Source of the DNA: Terriglobia bacterium
GTDB lineage: Bacteria; Acidobacteriota; Terriglobia; Bryobacterales; Bryobacteraceae
NCBI GenBank assembly: GCA_020073345.1
Contig: JAIQFI010000039.1
Span: forward strand, 1 to 60,425
Length of the DNA: 60,425 nucleotides
Direction: 5' to 3'
Shown here: piece after piece, positions 50,667 to 58,522 of the stretch
Layout: every line of letters starts with the position of its first letter
How positions within the stretch are numbered: position 1 is the stretch's first letter
Position numbers and translations under genes: made by a program
The notes under the pieces: model-generated
What the model was told of the DNA's origin: nothing
The model's database searches: none
The model's input: only the letters and a program-made list of their open reading frames with translations

Positions 50667-51767
50667 TTACGCTGATACGTCAGCCGGAGCGTCAAGAGGT
50701 CCCGCAAGGGTACGGGCGGCGCGCGTACGGCGGGCGGCGGGACTGAGCACGCGGTTCCACCACATGATCGCGCCGGTCACAAACAAAACCACTGGCAGCA
50801 GTCCCAGCACAACCCATAACGATTTTGTTTTCGGTCCAGCGAAATTTCCGAAGTGCAGGTAGTAAATCCAGCGGATGAAATTGTCTCCCGCGCTGCGGCG
50901 GATGGGGGGGCGGCGGCCGCCCTTCCCGAAGTTGAAGGATTGAGATGGCGCCTGCGGCTGCGGGGCCTTCGCGTCATCGGCCAGCAGCGACGTCGCAGGG
51001 GCCGCCGGAGCGAGAGTTACGTCCTCGGGCAGCGCGTATTGGATCAGCGTCGAATAGTGATTGATGATCTTCTGAAACGGCAACGGGAAGGCGAGATACA
51101 CCCCCGTAATGGCCCACATGAAGATCAGGGCGAAAGACCAGAAGCCGATCGCGCTATGCAGGTCCCAGTTGAGGCGTTTCCAGTTGGATCGAAAATCGAT
51201 GGCCAGGTTGCGGCGCCAGCTCGTGACGCCCGGCCACCAGACGATGAAGCCAGTCACGCATAACAATGTGAGAAAGATGGCACCGATGCCGTTGACCTCT
51301 CGCCCCGTATCGCCATACAGCAGATCCGTGTGCAACTTCGCCAACCAGGCAGCCACGCGGATGGCTTGCGGGACGGAATCGCCAAGGTCCTCGCCGGTGT
51401 AGGGATCGAAAAGGCGCTGCACGCGCTCCTTGCCGTGTTCCATCCACACTTCGGTGGCGGTGGTCGGCTGCTTGCCTTCGAATACGAAGCTGAGCGAGTT
51501 CTCCGGATACTTCTGGCGGATGATTTTCTTCAAATCCTCCGCGGGAAGTTTAGGACCACGCACCTGGACGATCCTGGCTCCCGATCCCGCGTTCTTGTAG
51601 ATTTCGTTGCGGAAGACGATGGCGCTGCCGGTGACGCTGATCAGGACCACGTAGAGTCCGGTTCCGATGCCGGTCCACAGGTGGATCTGGAACAGGGCCC
51701 GGCGCAACCACACGTTTTGCGGGCGGCGGAACCATCGTTGCCAGAGTGTCAGGTCGTCGGTGGGCAC
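50667..51767 (-). CDS. PepSY-associated TM-helix membrane protein
   Basis: 366 residues with about four TM helices (~27-48 IHLWTGIGTGLYVVLISVTG, ~165-185, ~213-235 GFWSFALIFMWAITGVYLAF, ~325-345 LWVVLGLLPVVLFVTGAIMW). The pattern RALFQIHLWTG, HTDLLYGDTGREVNGIGA, LLCVTGFIVWWPG and NWDLHSAIGFWS is that of PepSY_TM proteins linked to iron-siderophore reduction or quinone-type redox. Conserved His residues in HLWTG, LHTDL and DLHSA could bind haem. It sits downstream of a divergent promoter region shared with the flavin reductase, and 3 bp upstream of the transhydrogenase gene. Confidence 0.85.
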   Translation of the reverse strand: MPTDDLTLWQRWFRRPQNVWLRRALFQIHLWTGIGTGLYVVLISVTGSAIVFRNEIYKNAGSGARIVQVRGPKLPAEDLKKIIRQKYPENSLSFVFEGKQPTTATEVWMEHGKERVQRLFDPYTGEDLGDSVPQAIRVAAWLAKLHTDLLYGDTGREVNGIGAIFLTLLCVTGFIVWWPGVTSWRRNLAIDFRSNWKRLNWDLHSAIGFWSFALIFMWAITGVYLAFPLPFQKIINHYSTLIQYALPEDVTLAPAAPATSLLADDAKAPQPQAPSQSFNFGKGGRRPPIRRSAGDNFIRWIYYLHFGNFAGPKTKSLWVVLGLLPVVLFVTGAIMWWNRVLSPAARRTRAARTLAGPLDAPADVSA

Positions 51768-51785
51768 AGGATCGTTAAGGTCCAG

Positions 51786-51800
51786 TCGCTATAATAGCGA
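51786..51800. promoter_or_regulatory. 15-bp palindrome over a TATAAT box
   Basis: The 38-bp gap between the divergent PepSY gene and the flavin-reductase gene holds TCGCTAT-A-ATAGCGA, symmetric except for its central base. It contains a perfect TATAAT (51790-51795) reading towards the flavin reductase and a TATAGC-like element on the other strand. A dimeric regulator bound here could control both directions. ATG 51806 follows 10 bp later. Confidence 0.45.
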
Positions 51801-51805
51801 AATCC

Positions 51806-52417
51806 ATGACTATCGATCCCGCGACCAAAGATCCGTTCGACGTGTACCGGCTGCTGTCGGGCTCCATTCTGCCCCGTCCGATTGCGTTCGTTTCCACGCT
51901 GAGCGCGAATGGAGTGCGCAACCTGGCTCCGTTCAGTTTTTTCACCGTCATCAGCGCGAACCCGCCGGTGATCTGCTTTTGTCCCATGATTCGCGGCGGT
52001 GATCGGCCCAAGAAAGACACGCTGGTGAACATCGAAGCCACGGGCGAATTCGTCGTCAACATCGTCAGCGAGGATTTCGCCGCGAAAATGAATCTCTGCT
52101 CGGGTGAGTACCCGCCGGAGGTGGACGAATTCGAGCTCTCCGGTCTGACGCCGGTCCCCAGCGACCTGGTGAAGCCGGCGCGCGTCAAGGAAGCCCGCGT
52201 GAACATGGAGTGTAAGCTGCACCAGATCGTGCACGTGAGCCCGAAGTTACTGGGCGGCAGCCTGGTGATGGGCGAGGTGCTGCGGTTTCACGTGCAGGAT
52301 TCGATGATCAACCAGATTTGCGAGATCGACGCGGATCAGCTCAATGCCATCGGGCGCATGGCGGGCCCGGTGTACGTGCGCACGAAAGACCGGTTCGAGA
52401 TGGTGCGTCCGGCGTAG
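51806..52417 (+). CDS. Flavin reductase-like FMN-binding protein
   Basis: 203 residues of the flavin-reductase-like split-barrel family: DVYRLLSGSILPRPIAFVST, VRNLAPFSFFTVISANPPVI and DTLVNIEATGEFVVNIV, which form the FMN pocket, and a C-terminal LNAIGRMAGPVYVRTKDRFE. Members reduce flavins or use FMN to act on small substrates. It is a single gene, divergent from the PepSY membrane protein. A redox pairing between the two is plausible: the PepSY protein at the membrane and the flavin enzyme in the cytoplasm. Confidence 0.88.
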   Translation: MTIDPATKDPFDVYRLLSGSILPRPIAFVSTLSANGVRNLAPFSFFTVISANPPVICFCPMIRGGDRPKKDTLVNIEATGEFVVNIVSEDFAAKMNLCSGEYPPEVDEFELSGLTPVPSDLVKPARVKEARVNMECKLHQIVHVSPKLLGGSLVMGEVLRFHVQDSMINQICEIDADQLNAIGRMAGPVYVRTKDRFEMVRPA

Positions 52418-52423
52418 TGGGGG

Positions 52424-53461
52424 CTATTGCAATTCGGTCCGAACGATCTTTGCGCCGTCGGCCATCGCCTTCATTTTGCCGAACGCGACCTCGCGGGGCA
52501 GGTATTTCAAGCCGCAGTCGGGAGCGATGATCAAGCGGTCGGGGCTAATAAAGGGCAGGGCGCGGCGGATGCGCTCCGCGACGGTCTCGGGCGTTTCGAT
52601 TTCGGGCGTCGATAAATCCAGCACACCCAATAGCACGGTTTTCGAAGGCAACTTTTGCAGGACCGAGCAGTCGAGCTTGGACTGCGCTGTCTCGATGGAA
52701 ACCTGCTGCACGGGAGTCTGCTCCAGCTCGGGCAGAAATGAATATCCCTCCGGGCGGCCGGCCACCAGCGCGGCGTAGCCGAAACAAATGTGCACGGCCG
52801 TAGTCCCGCGGACGCCATCGAGCGCGCGATTGAGCGCGGTGACGCCGTATGCGCGGGCCTTGTCGGGCGAGGCCTGCATCCAGGGTTCGTCAATTTGCAC
52901 CACGTCGGCGCCGGCGGCGAACAGATCCTTGATTTCCTCATTCACCGCGGCCGCGTAGTCCAGGGACACAGCCTTCTCGTCCTTGTAAAATTCGTCCACG
53001 GCCTGCTGGGTCATGGTGAACGGGCCGGGTACGGTGATCTTGATCTTACGATCCGTGTTGGCCCGCAGGAACTGGATGTCGCGCACCTGGACCGCGTGCT
53101 TGCGGCGGATCTTGCCGACGATGCGCGGGACCAGGACTTCGTGCCCGCTCCGGCTGATGACCTTTCCCGGGTTATCCAGATCCAGCCCGTCGAGCGCGGT
53201 GGCGAAGCGGTTGGAGTAGCTCTCGCGGCGCATTTCGCCGTCGGTCAGGATGTCAAGGCCAGCGCGCTCCTGGTCGCGGATCGCGAGCAGCGTGGCGTCA
53301 TCCTGGGCCTGTTCCAGCCATTCCAGGGGGACGCGCCACAGCTCGGATGCGCGGACCCGCGGCGGCATCCGCTTGCTGAGCATGTCGCGGTTAATCAGCC
53401 AGTCGGGTTGTGCGTAGGATCCCACCAAAGTGGTGGGAAGCAGAGTTTTAGATAATGGCAA
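52424..53461 (-). CDS. Cobalamin-independent methionine-synthase-like (MetE C-domain) protein
   Basis: 345 residues from TTG 53461, no ATG nearby. It matches the C-terminal catalytic half of MetE and its short homologues: TTLVGSYAQPDWLI, DGEMRRESYSNRFAT, ITVPGPFTMTQQAVDEFY, VVQIDEPWM, VHICFGYAAL (His-x-Cys zinc ligands), LDLSTPEIETPETVAERIRR and IIAPDCGLKYLPR with the last Cys ligand. It lacks the N-terminal folate-binding half, so it resembles the 'methionine synthase II-like' group that uses other methyl donors or demethylates small molecules. It is the last gene of the DUF6152 run, 13 bp after the previous stop. Confidence 0.84.
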   Translation of the reverse strand: MPLSKTLLPTTLVGSYAQPDWLINRDMLSKRMPPRVRASELWRVPLEWLEQAQDDATLLAIRDQERAGLDILTDGEMRRESYSNRFATALDGLDLDNPGKVISRSGHEVLVPRIVGKIRRKHAVQVRDIQFLRANTDRKIKITVPGPFTMTQQAVDEFYKDEKAVSLDYAAAVNEEIKDLFAAGADVVQIDEPWMQASPDKARAYGVTALNRALDGVRGTTAVHICFGYAALVAGRPEGYSFLPELEQTPVQQVSIETAQSKLDCSVLQKLPSKTVLLGVLDLSTPEIETPETVAERIRRALPFISPDRLIIAPDCGLKYLPREVAFGKMKAMADGAKIVRTELQ

Positions 53462-53474
53462 TGCTTGCGGGATC

Positions 53475-53846
53475 CTAGGACTTGATCATCCGGCCGTCGT
53501 TCAGCTTGATCAGCGAGCTGAGCATCGCCGGGGCGCCGCTCTTGGCGGCTCCACCGGTGCACGTGATCACGTCGCCTTCCTTGACCGTGCCGCGGGTCCA
53601 GCCATACGACTTCAGGTGGTTGAGGCTCATCATCTCGACTTCCCACTCGACCATCTTGCCGTCATCGCCTTTGACTTCGAGATAGATGTAGGCATGAGGA
53701 TTGGTCCACTCGAAGCGCTTCACCGTTCCGGTGACCGTAGTGGGATTGGCCATGTTGTACATGGTGGTGGAATGATGCGCGGAAAGCGGTGTGGTGGTCA
53801 CCAGCACGCCCAGCCCCACAAGCACAGCCAGCAGTCGAGATTTCAT
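53475..53846 (-). CDS. DUF6152 family secreted protein (copy C)
   Basis: 123 residues from ATG 53846, with GGAGG nine bases upstream. The signal peptide ends at Leu-Ser-Ala, and the mature chain would start at HHSTTMYN. The family core is TVTGTVKRFEWTNPHAYIYL, WEVEMMSLNHLKSYGW and VKEGDVITCTGG. Mature size is ~100 residues, all beta. The family is functionally uncharacterised. It lies 47 bp after copy B and 13 bp before the MetE-like gene. A single Cys distinguishes it from copies A and B. See findings for the copper hypothesis. Confidence 0.85.
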   Translation of the reverse strand: MKSRLLAVLVGLGVLVTTTPLSAHHSTTMYNMANPTTVTGTVKRFEWTNPHAYIYLEVKGDDGKMVEWEVEMMSLNHLKSYGWTRGTVKEGDVITCTGGAAKSGAPAMLSSLIKLNDGRMIKS

Positions 53847-53893
53847 TCGATTCAACCTCCCTCAAATCTTCCTCAAAACTATGATATCAAGCA

Positions 53894-54298
53894 CTACTGC
53901 TTGGGCGCTCCAGCGGCTGCCTGGGCTCCGCGCTCCGTCATGGTAAGTCCGTCCGCGAAGGTGACCGAGACAAACTGCCCTCCGATGTCGCCATTCACCA
54001 TTGGATGGACCCCGAAAGTCGCCTTATCGCCGGGCTTGAGCATGGTCGATTTCCATCCTGCACGGGCGAGAATGCCAGGCGCGGTCATCTCCAGGTTCCA
54101 GAGTTCGGCGACACCTTTGTCGTTGACGATCTCCACTTCGATCCAGGAGTGCGGATTGGCCCACTTGAATTGCTTGACCGTGCCCGTGATCGTGATCGTT
54201 TTCGCGCGATCGAACCCGTTCATCGAGTGGTGCGCATAGGCTGACGTGGCGAGCCCAAAGCTGATTAGTAAAGTGCAGATTGTAAGTAAAGCCTTCAT
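53894..54298 (-). CDS. DUF6152 family secreted protein (copy B)
   Basis: 134 residues with a clear signal peptide (MKALLTICTLLISFGLATSA) and a predicted cut after Ala-Tyr-Ala, leaving HHSMNGFD. The core TITGTVKQFKWANPHSWIEV, WNLEMTAPGILARAGW and LKPGDKATFGVHPM follows the family. An extra His sits in the GVHPMVNG loop, and a short Gln/Ala tail follows. It is secreted, periplasmic or outside. It lies 12 bp downstream of the first secreted WEGD-type protein. Confidence 0.87.
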   Translation of the reverse strand: MKALLTICTLLISFGLATSAYAHHSMNGFDRAKTITITGTVKQFKWANPHSWIEVEIVNDKGVAELWNLEMTAPGILARAGWKSTMLKPGDKATFGVHPMVNGDIGGQFVSVTFADGLTMTERGAQAAAGAPKQ

Positions 54299-54310
54299 AT
54301 AATTCCTCTC

Positions 54311-55093
54311 CTAGCGGCCGCTGTGTTCCGCCTTGATGCTAGGCATGTGCGCGTTGAGATCGGGCAGGCACGATGCCTCCGTGATGTCCGTATCGTCCAT
54401 CCGCCGGAAACGCTTGGTCCACTTCCACTCGCCCACCCAGCTTTTGGGATCGGTGGCCGTGTATTCGACTTCCATGTTGGCTCCCTTGTCGATCAAGCGT
54501 ATGCGCTCGATCATGCGGAACGCATCACTGAGCGGGATTCCGCCGTCGAGCCAGTGATGATCGTCGACAAAGTTGCGCGTGTCGATCACCAGCGCGTCAT
54601 TTTCCCAATGCCCGATGGACTCGCCGTCGAAACTGCGCACCACCACGTCGGGATCGGTGTGCGTGCGCCCGTCCAGGTAAATGATGCGGACGCTGTTCAT
54701 GAAGCCGCTGATCATGTAAATGGCGGTGGGCAACTGGATCATCGCGATGGGCCACACGCGGGTCATGATGACGGGTAGTCCGGCGGGCCAGCAATCGCCG
54801 ATGTCGTCCTGGTAGACCTTGCCTGCGGCTTGCGCTTTGCGCGCGGCGTCGTAGTGCGCCTGGGCCGCTGGTGTGAGCTTAAAGCCCTCGGGAGGAGAAA
54901 ACCTGAAGTTGTTGTTCTGGCCGCCGCCGTGCTGCCAGGTTCCGGTGAGGTCGAACGGAGGCTTGGGACGATTCTTGGCGATATTCGCGGGCGCCAGGGC
55001 CCCAAGCTGCGGGGGCGGAGGCGTTTGGGCAAACAGGCCGGATGTAACCGTGAGAAGAATCGCAACCTGAAATCGTTTGCTCATAATCGTCAT
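54311..55093 (-). CDS. Secreted WEGDTLVVDT-family protein (paralogue 1)
   Basis: 260 residues; the ATG at 55093 overlaps the preceding stop as ATGA, and an internal ATG at 55084 gives the better signal-peptide start (MSKRFQVAILLTVTSGLFAQ). After FDLTGTWQHGGGQ come DIGDCWPAGLPVIMTRVWP, a SVRIIYLDGRTHTDPDVVV strand, and the family motif GESIGHWENDALVIDTRNF. It ends without the usual Cys-Glu-Asn-Asn motif and has ASCLPDLNAHMP instead. Beta-rich and lipocalin-like in appearance; function is unknown. Confidence 0.7.
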   Translation of the reverse strand: MTIMSKRFQVAILLTVTSGLFAQTPPPPQLGALAPANIAKNRPKPPFDLTGTWQHGGGQNNNFRFSPPEGFKLTPAAQAHYDAARKAQAAGKVYQDDIGDCWPAGLPVIMTRVWPIAMIQLPTAIYMISGFMNSVRIIYLDGRTHTDPDVVVRSFDGESIGHWENDALVIDTRNFVDDHHWLDGGIPLSDAFRMIERIRLIDKGANMEVEYTATDPKSWVGEWKWTKRFRRMDDTDITEASCLPDLNAHMPSIKAEHSGR

Positions 55094-55833
55094 TCCTTCA
55101 CCTTCAGCCGCACCACACCCTTTTCATCAACGTATTCGCGATTATTATCGCAGACGAACTCGACCATCTCATAGTTCGGCATGCGCTTATAGGCCAGTGT
55201 GTAGACCATCGGTTTTTCGAGCACCACCGGATCGTCGATGGTGATCTGGTCATGCATCACGTCCGGCGCGACCAGCTTGAATCGCTCGGTGATGCGCATC
55301 TTATCGCTATGCGGCATGCCCCGGTAGCCGTTCACCGAAGTCTTAATGCCGATGGTATCCACCACCAGTGTGTCGCCATCCCATTTACCTACGGACCGGC
55401 CGTAATAACCGGGTGCGACGTCATCAATGGGAGCCTGGGGCCGGTCCAGATACACCCGGCGCACTTCGCTGAAAGCTTCCGAAATGATGGTCATCTGCTT
55501 GGCTGTCTGAATGATCTCCACCGGATAAACCGCCACGGACATCATGGTGGGCACGCCGTACGGTATGCATTGGGAGCCGCCGGTGGCGAGCTGTTCGCCG
55601 CGCTTGTTCGCTTCGGCTTCGGCTGCGCGCCGCGCTTCATAAGGCTTGGCATACTCCGGCTTCAGTACTAGTTCTCCGGCGGGAGGCGGGTTGAGCTTGG
55701 CGTCTCCACCACCGCGTCCGGCTCTGAACGTGCCCCAGGTGCCGGTGAAATCGGGCGGAGCCTTTGCCGACTGGGCCGATACGAATGGCAGGAGTGTTGT
55801 TAGAACGAGCGAGGCATACAAAGCCTTTTTCAT
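55090..55833 (-). CDS. Secreted WEGDTLVVDT-family protein (paralogue 2)
   Basis: 247 residues from ATG 55833; the upstream extension is rejected because the true signal peptide starts here (MKKALYASLVLTTLLPFVSA). The mature chain has PPDFTGTWGTFRAGRGGGD, SQCIPYGVPTMMSVAVYPVE, VRRVYLDRPQAPIDDVAPG and the family motif GRSVGKWDGDTLVVDTIGI, then VEFVCDNNREYVDEKG at the end. It lies 7 bp after DUF6152 copy A. The single Cys near the middle and the one near the end may pair. Confidence 0.72.
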   Translation of the reverse strand: MKKALYASLVLTTLLPFVSAQSAKAPPDFTGTWGTFRAGRGGGDAKLNPPPAGELVLKPEYAKPYEARRAAEAEANKRGEQLATGGSQCIPYGVPTMMSVAVYPVEIIQTAKQMTIISEAFSEVRRVYLDRPQAPIDDVAPGYYGRSVGKWDGDTLVVDTIGIKTSVNGYRGMPHSDKMRITERFKLVAPDVMHDQITIDDPVVLEKPMVYTLAYKRMPNYEMVEFVCDNNREYVDEKGVVRLKVKE

Positions 55834-55840
55834 AAGCGGC

Positions 55841-56230
55841 CTATTTCTGCGGTCCGCGCCCGGGTCCATTGCCCAATACTCTTCCATCGGGCAAAGTGGC
55901 TGTGTTCAGAAATCCGCCGGGCCGTCCGTCCTTCAAAGGGTTGATGACCAGCGTGGTCTTATCGCCCTTCTTCAGGTTGCTGAATTTCCAGCCGCTTTGC
56001 TGGAGGATGCTGGGGCTGCCCATTTCGATAGCCCAATGCTTGACTGCGCCACTTTCGTCCGGGACATCGATCTCGATATAGGCATGGGGATTGGTCCATT
56101 GAAACTCGGTGACGGTGCCGGTGATGGTGAGCTGCTTGGTCTGGTCGAACATGGTGAACGAGTGGTGCGCCACGGCTGGAATCGCGAGCAGCATGGCAAC
56201 GGATAAGACGCTGAGCAGTATAGATCTCAT
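55841..56230 (-). CDS. DUF6152 family secreted protein (copy A)
   Basis: 129 residues from ATG 56230, with AGAGGGGG four to eight bases upstream; the longer frame is rejected. The signal peptide MRSILLSVLSVAMLLAIPAVA ends before HHSFTMFD. The core is LTITGTVTEFQWTNPHAYIE, WAIEMGSPSILQQSGWKFSN and LKKGDKTTLVINPLKDGRPG. This is the most typical of the three copies. It follows the two DUF6644 genes by 52 bp and precedes paralogue 2 by 7 bp. Confidence 0.88.
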   Translation of the reverse strand: MRSILLSVLSVAMLLAIPAVAHHSFTMFDQTKQLTITGTVTEFQWTNPHAYIEIDVPDESGAVKHWAIEMGSPSILQQSGWKFSNLKKGDKTTLVINPLKDGRPGGFLNTATLPDGRVLGNGPGRGPQK

Positions 56231-56282
56231 GGCCCCCTCTGTCTCTAAAATGCCGATAACTTGCAGAATCCTAACACACTTG

Positions 56283-56675
56283 TCACCTGTATGCAATCCC
56301 GCGGGAAGCGAAGATAACACCAGCCCACAGGGCTAGCGAAAGCGCCATTGCCACGCGTGCGTATCGCGCCGGAAGCAGGGCGCACGCGCCCGTCAATATC
56401 AGCAAGAGGATCTTGAGACGGAAGAACTGGCTGTAGTACAGGCGCAGCGGCTGCGACCAGAACAATAGCGCGCCGGTGACCAGCAGAATCGAAAGCCCGG
56501 TCCAGCGGAAGCGCCGCAACCGGACATCGTTCACCAGAACGGAACCGCCGAACCAGGCGACCGCTAACACGTGGATCGCGCCGATGATGGGAACGGCCCA
56601 GGTGGATTGGCTGAGGTCGAGACGCAGGGATGTGTCCTGCATCGAACGCGCTAGTTCGAGTAGCGGATTAAACAT
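56283..56675 (-). CDS. DUF6644-like 4-TM membrane protein (second)
   Basis: 130 residues from ATG 56675 (MFNPLLELARSMQDTSLRLD), overlapping the preceding stop by 8 bp. There are four hydrophobic helices: TWAVPIIGAIHVLAVAWFGG, TGLSILLVTGALLFWSQPLR, FFRLKILLLILTGACALLPA and RVAMALSLALWAGVIFASRG. The I-x-x-I-H-V-L motif in helix 1 and DVRLRRF after it match DUF6644. Sequence and topology also recall the C-terminal half of CopD-type proteins. A conserved His in helix 1 could bind metal or haem. Confidence 0.75.
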   Translation of the reverse strand: MFNPLLELARSMQDTSLRLDLSQSTWAVPIIGAIHVLAVAWFGGSVLVNDVRLRRFRWTGLSILLVTGALLFWSQPLRLYYSQFFRLKILLLILTGACALLPARYARVAMALSLALWAGVIFASRGIAYR

Positions 56676-57045
56676 CGAAGTCGATGATGGCGCGGGCAGC
56701 CAGCACCACGCACGTCCATAACGTGAGAGATAGGACCGCGGCAAAACGTGTTCCGCGCCGGCGGAGTGTGAAGTGCGCGGCCAACGCCACAACCAGGAGG
56801 GCGGCCTTCACCTGAAACGCCGGATTATGCAGGTAGCGCGCGGTATCGGAGAAAAACATCGCAGCGCCGGTGAGGAGCATCGCGGCGAGACCGGCGTGGG
56901 TCCAGGCTTTAAGGTGCTTCGTGTCGGGGACGCGCAGCCCCAGAGTTCGCACGTCCCCCAGAACCACCGTTCCCACAAACGCCGCCAGGCCGATGACGTG
57001 GACCGACTCGACGACAGGGAAGAGCCAGGAGTTTTCGAAGGGCAT
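56668..57045 (-). CDS. DUF6644 family 4-TM membrane protein (first)
   Basis: 125 residues. It starts FENSWLFPVVESVHVIGLAA, the DUF6644 signature, followed by GTVVLGDVRTLGLRVPDTKH. Helices are near residues 8-30, 47-65, 76-94 and 100-120; FFSDTARYLHNPAFQVKAAL is a loop with another His. The ATG directly abuts the monooxygenase stop codon (TAG-ATG). It is paralogous to the next gene, and the two probably form a heterodimeric membrane unit. Confidence 0.85.
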   Translation of the reverse strand: MPFENSWLFPVVESVHVIGLAAFVGTVVLGDVRTLGLRVPDTKHLKAWTHAGLAAMLLTGAAMFFSDTARYLHNPAFQVKAALLVVALAAHFTLRRRGTRFAAVLSLTLWTCVVLAARAIIDFDV

Positions 57046-58518
57046 CTAGGCTGTCGTTGGAGGCGCCCCTTCGCCGCGCCAGGCGACATATCCGTCCGGA
57101 CGGATCAGTACGGCTTCCCGTGAGGTGATGCCGTAAGCGGCAGGGAATGCGGGATGCGTGATCCGATGGACTTGGACATCCGTCGTCGCTTTCCATTCCG
57201 GTGCGGCCAGTAGCACGAAATCGCGGCCGAGCAAATCGAGCGTCGAACAGTCTTCGCTTAGCCACATGTGCGGCGCGCGCGTTCCCGGGCGGGCTTTCGA
57301 CTCGTTGGGATGCTCGTGAAGCCGGCCATCGTAGCAGTAGCCAAGCTCGACGTTCATGTCGTGCGCCACCGGCTGAAATCCTTTGGAAGCAAGATACGGG
57401 GCCGTGCGCGTGACGTAGCGCGAGTAGGCTTGCTCCACGGTGAACTCGCCGACCGGTCTGCGTTCCTGCTCATAGGTGTCAAGTAGCCCGGGCGAAGCCG
57501 CGCCCCGGAGCACCCAGGCCAGCTTCCACGCCAGATTCTGCGCATCCTGCACGCCGGTGTTCCCGCCGAAGCCGCCGTAGGGCGGCATCACGTGGGCTGA
57601 GTCGCCCACCAGGAAGATGTTTCCTTCGCGAAAGCGCTCGGCCGTATTCGCCTCGGACTGCCAGCGCATCACATCTTCGATTTTGAGGGGAATATCGTCG
57701 ACGCCCAGCGCGGCGTGAAGCAGATCCAGACAGCCTTGATCGGTGAGTCCGGTGGATACATCCGTGTTGGGGTGCTCGGGATCGCCCAGCGCGATCACCG
57801 CCAGGAACCCGGATGTAAATGGGATCTCGATGCGGAAGAATCCGCGCAGCACCGGATTGATGACGTAAATCACGCTGAGGCTCCGGCCGCGCAAAAGCGG
57901 CCCCACGTCGCCGCGGAAATAAATCGTGACGCTGTTCGAGAACACTCCGCGCCCCAGCATGCGAATCCCAAGGCGTTCCCGAACTCGGCTGTGCGCGCCA
58001 TCGGCGGCGATCATGTAACGCGCGCGCACGGTGGCCGTCTCGCCGGTATCGCGATGCTTGATGTGCGCCGTAACGCCTGAGCTGTCCTGCTCGAACGAAG
58101 TCATCTCCGTGGCGAAGCGCAGCTCGGCACCCAGCTCCTCGGCGCGCTGCTTGAGCTGAGGTTCCAGCAGACTCTGGGAAATGAACACGCGCTCGCAGGG
58201 ACTAAGGTCGCGAATGCCTTCGTTTAGGTTCGCAATAAAGTACGCGACTTCTTTCCCAGCCAGCGATTCCACGCCCATGATCGCGCCGTCCTGCACGAAC
58301 TGCTCGGCCGATTTCCGCTTAACGATTTGCTCGACGCCGACCGTGCGGAAGATCTCCATGGTGCGTTGGGTGATCTGCGCGGCGCGGGGATGGATAGCCG
58401 TGCCGCGATGATGTTCGACGACCAGAGAGCGGACGCCGTAGTGGCCCAGCAGCATCGCGCTGGACATGCCGACTAGGCTGCCGCCCACTACCAGGACGGG
58501 GACTTCGATGTCCGGCAC
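57046..58518 (-). CDS. FAD-dependent aromatic-hydroxylase-type monooxygenase
   Basis: 490 residues of the PheA/TfdB-like group A flavoprotein monooxygenases. VPVLVVGGSLVGMSSAMLLG is the dinucleotide site (GGSLVG), RYMIAADGAHSRVRERLGIR the DG motif, and NIFLVGDSAHVMPPYGGFGG the GD motif, followed by NTGVQDAQNLAWKLAWVLRG. A thioredoxin-like C-terminal domain of ~110 residues is shortened. It hydroxylates phenolic or polyketide-type rings using NAD(P)H and oxygen in the cytoplasm. It is embedded between secreted and membrane genes with 4-bp and 0-bp gaps, so it belongs to the same transcript. Confidence 0.88.
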   Translation of the reverse strand: MPDIEVPVLVVGGSLVGMSSAMLLGHYGVRSLVVEHHRGTAIHPRAAQITQRTMEIFRTVGVEQIVKRKSAEQFVQDGAIMGVESLAGKEVAYFIANLNEGIRDLSPCERVFISQSLLEPQLKQRAEELGAELRFATEMTSFEQDSSGVTAHIKHRDTGETATVRARYMIAADGAHSRVRERLGIRMLGRGVFSNSVTIYFRGDVGPLLRGRSLSVIYVINPVLRGFFRIEIPFTSGFLAVIALGDPEHPNTDVSTGLTDQGCLDLLHAALGVDDIPLKIEDVMRWQSEANTAERFREGNIFLVGDSAHVMPPYGGFGGNTGVQDAQNLAWKLAWVLRGAASPGLLDTYEQERRPVGEFTVEQAYSRYVTRTAPYLASKGFQPVAHDMNVELGYCYDGRLHEHPNESKARPGTRAPHMWLSEDCSTLDLLGRDFVLLAAPEWKATTDVQVHRITHPAFPAAYGITSREAVLIRPDGYVAWRGEGAPPTTA

Positions 58519-58522
58519 GGTG

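Noticed and set aside
53421-53438. 8-bp hairpin TCCCACCA/TGGTGGGA near the MetE-like start as a terminator or regulator
   Set aside because: It lies inside the coding sequence, lacks a T-run and is explained by the codons for Thr-Thr-Leu-Val-Gly.
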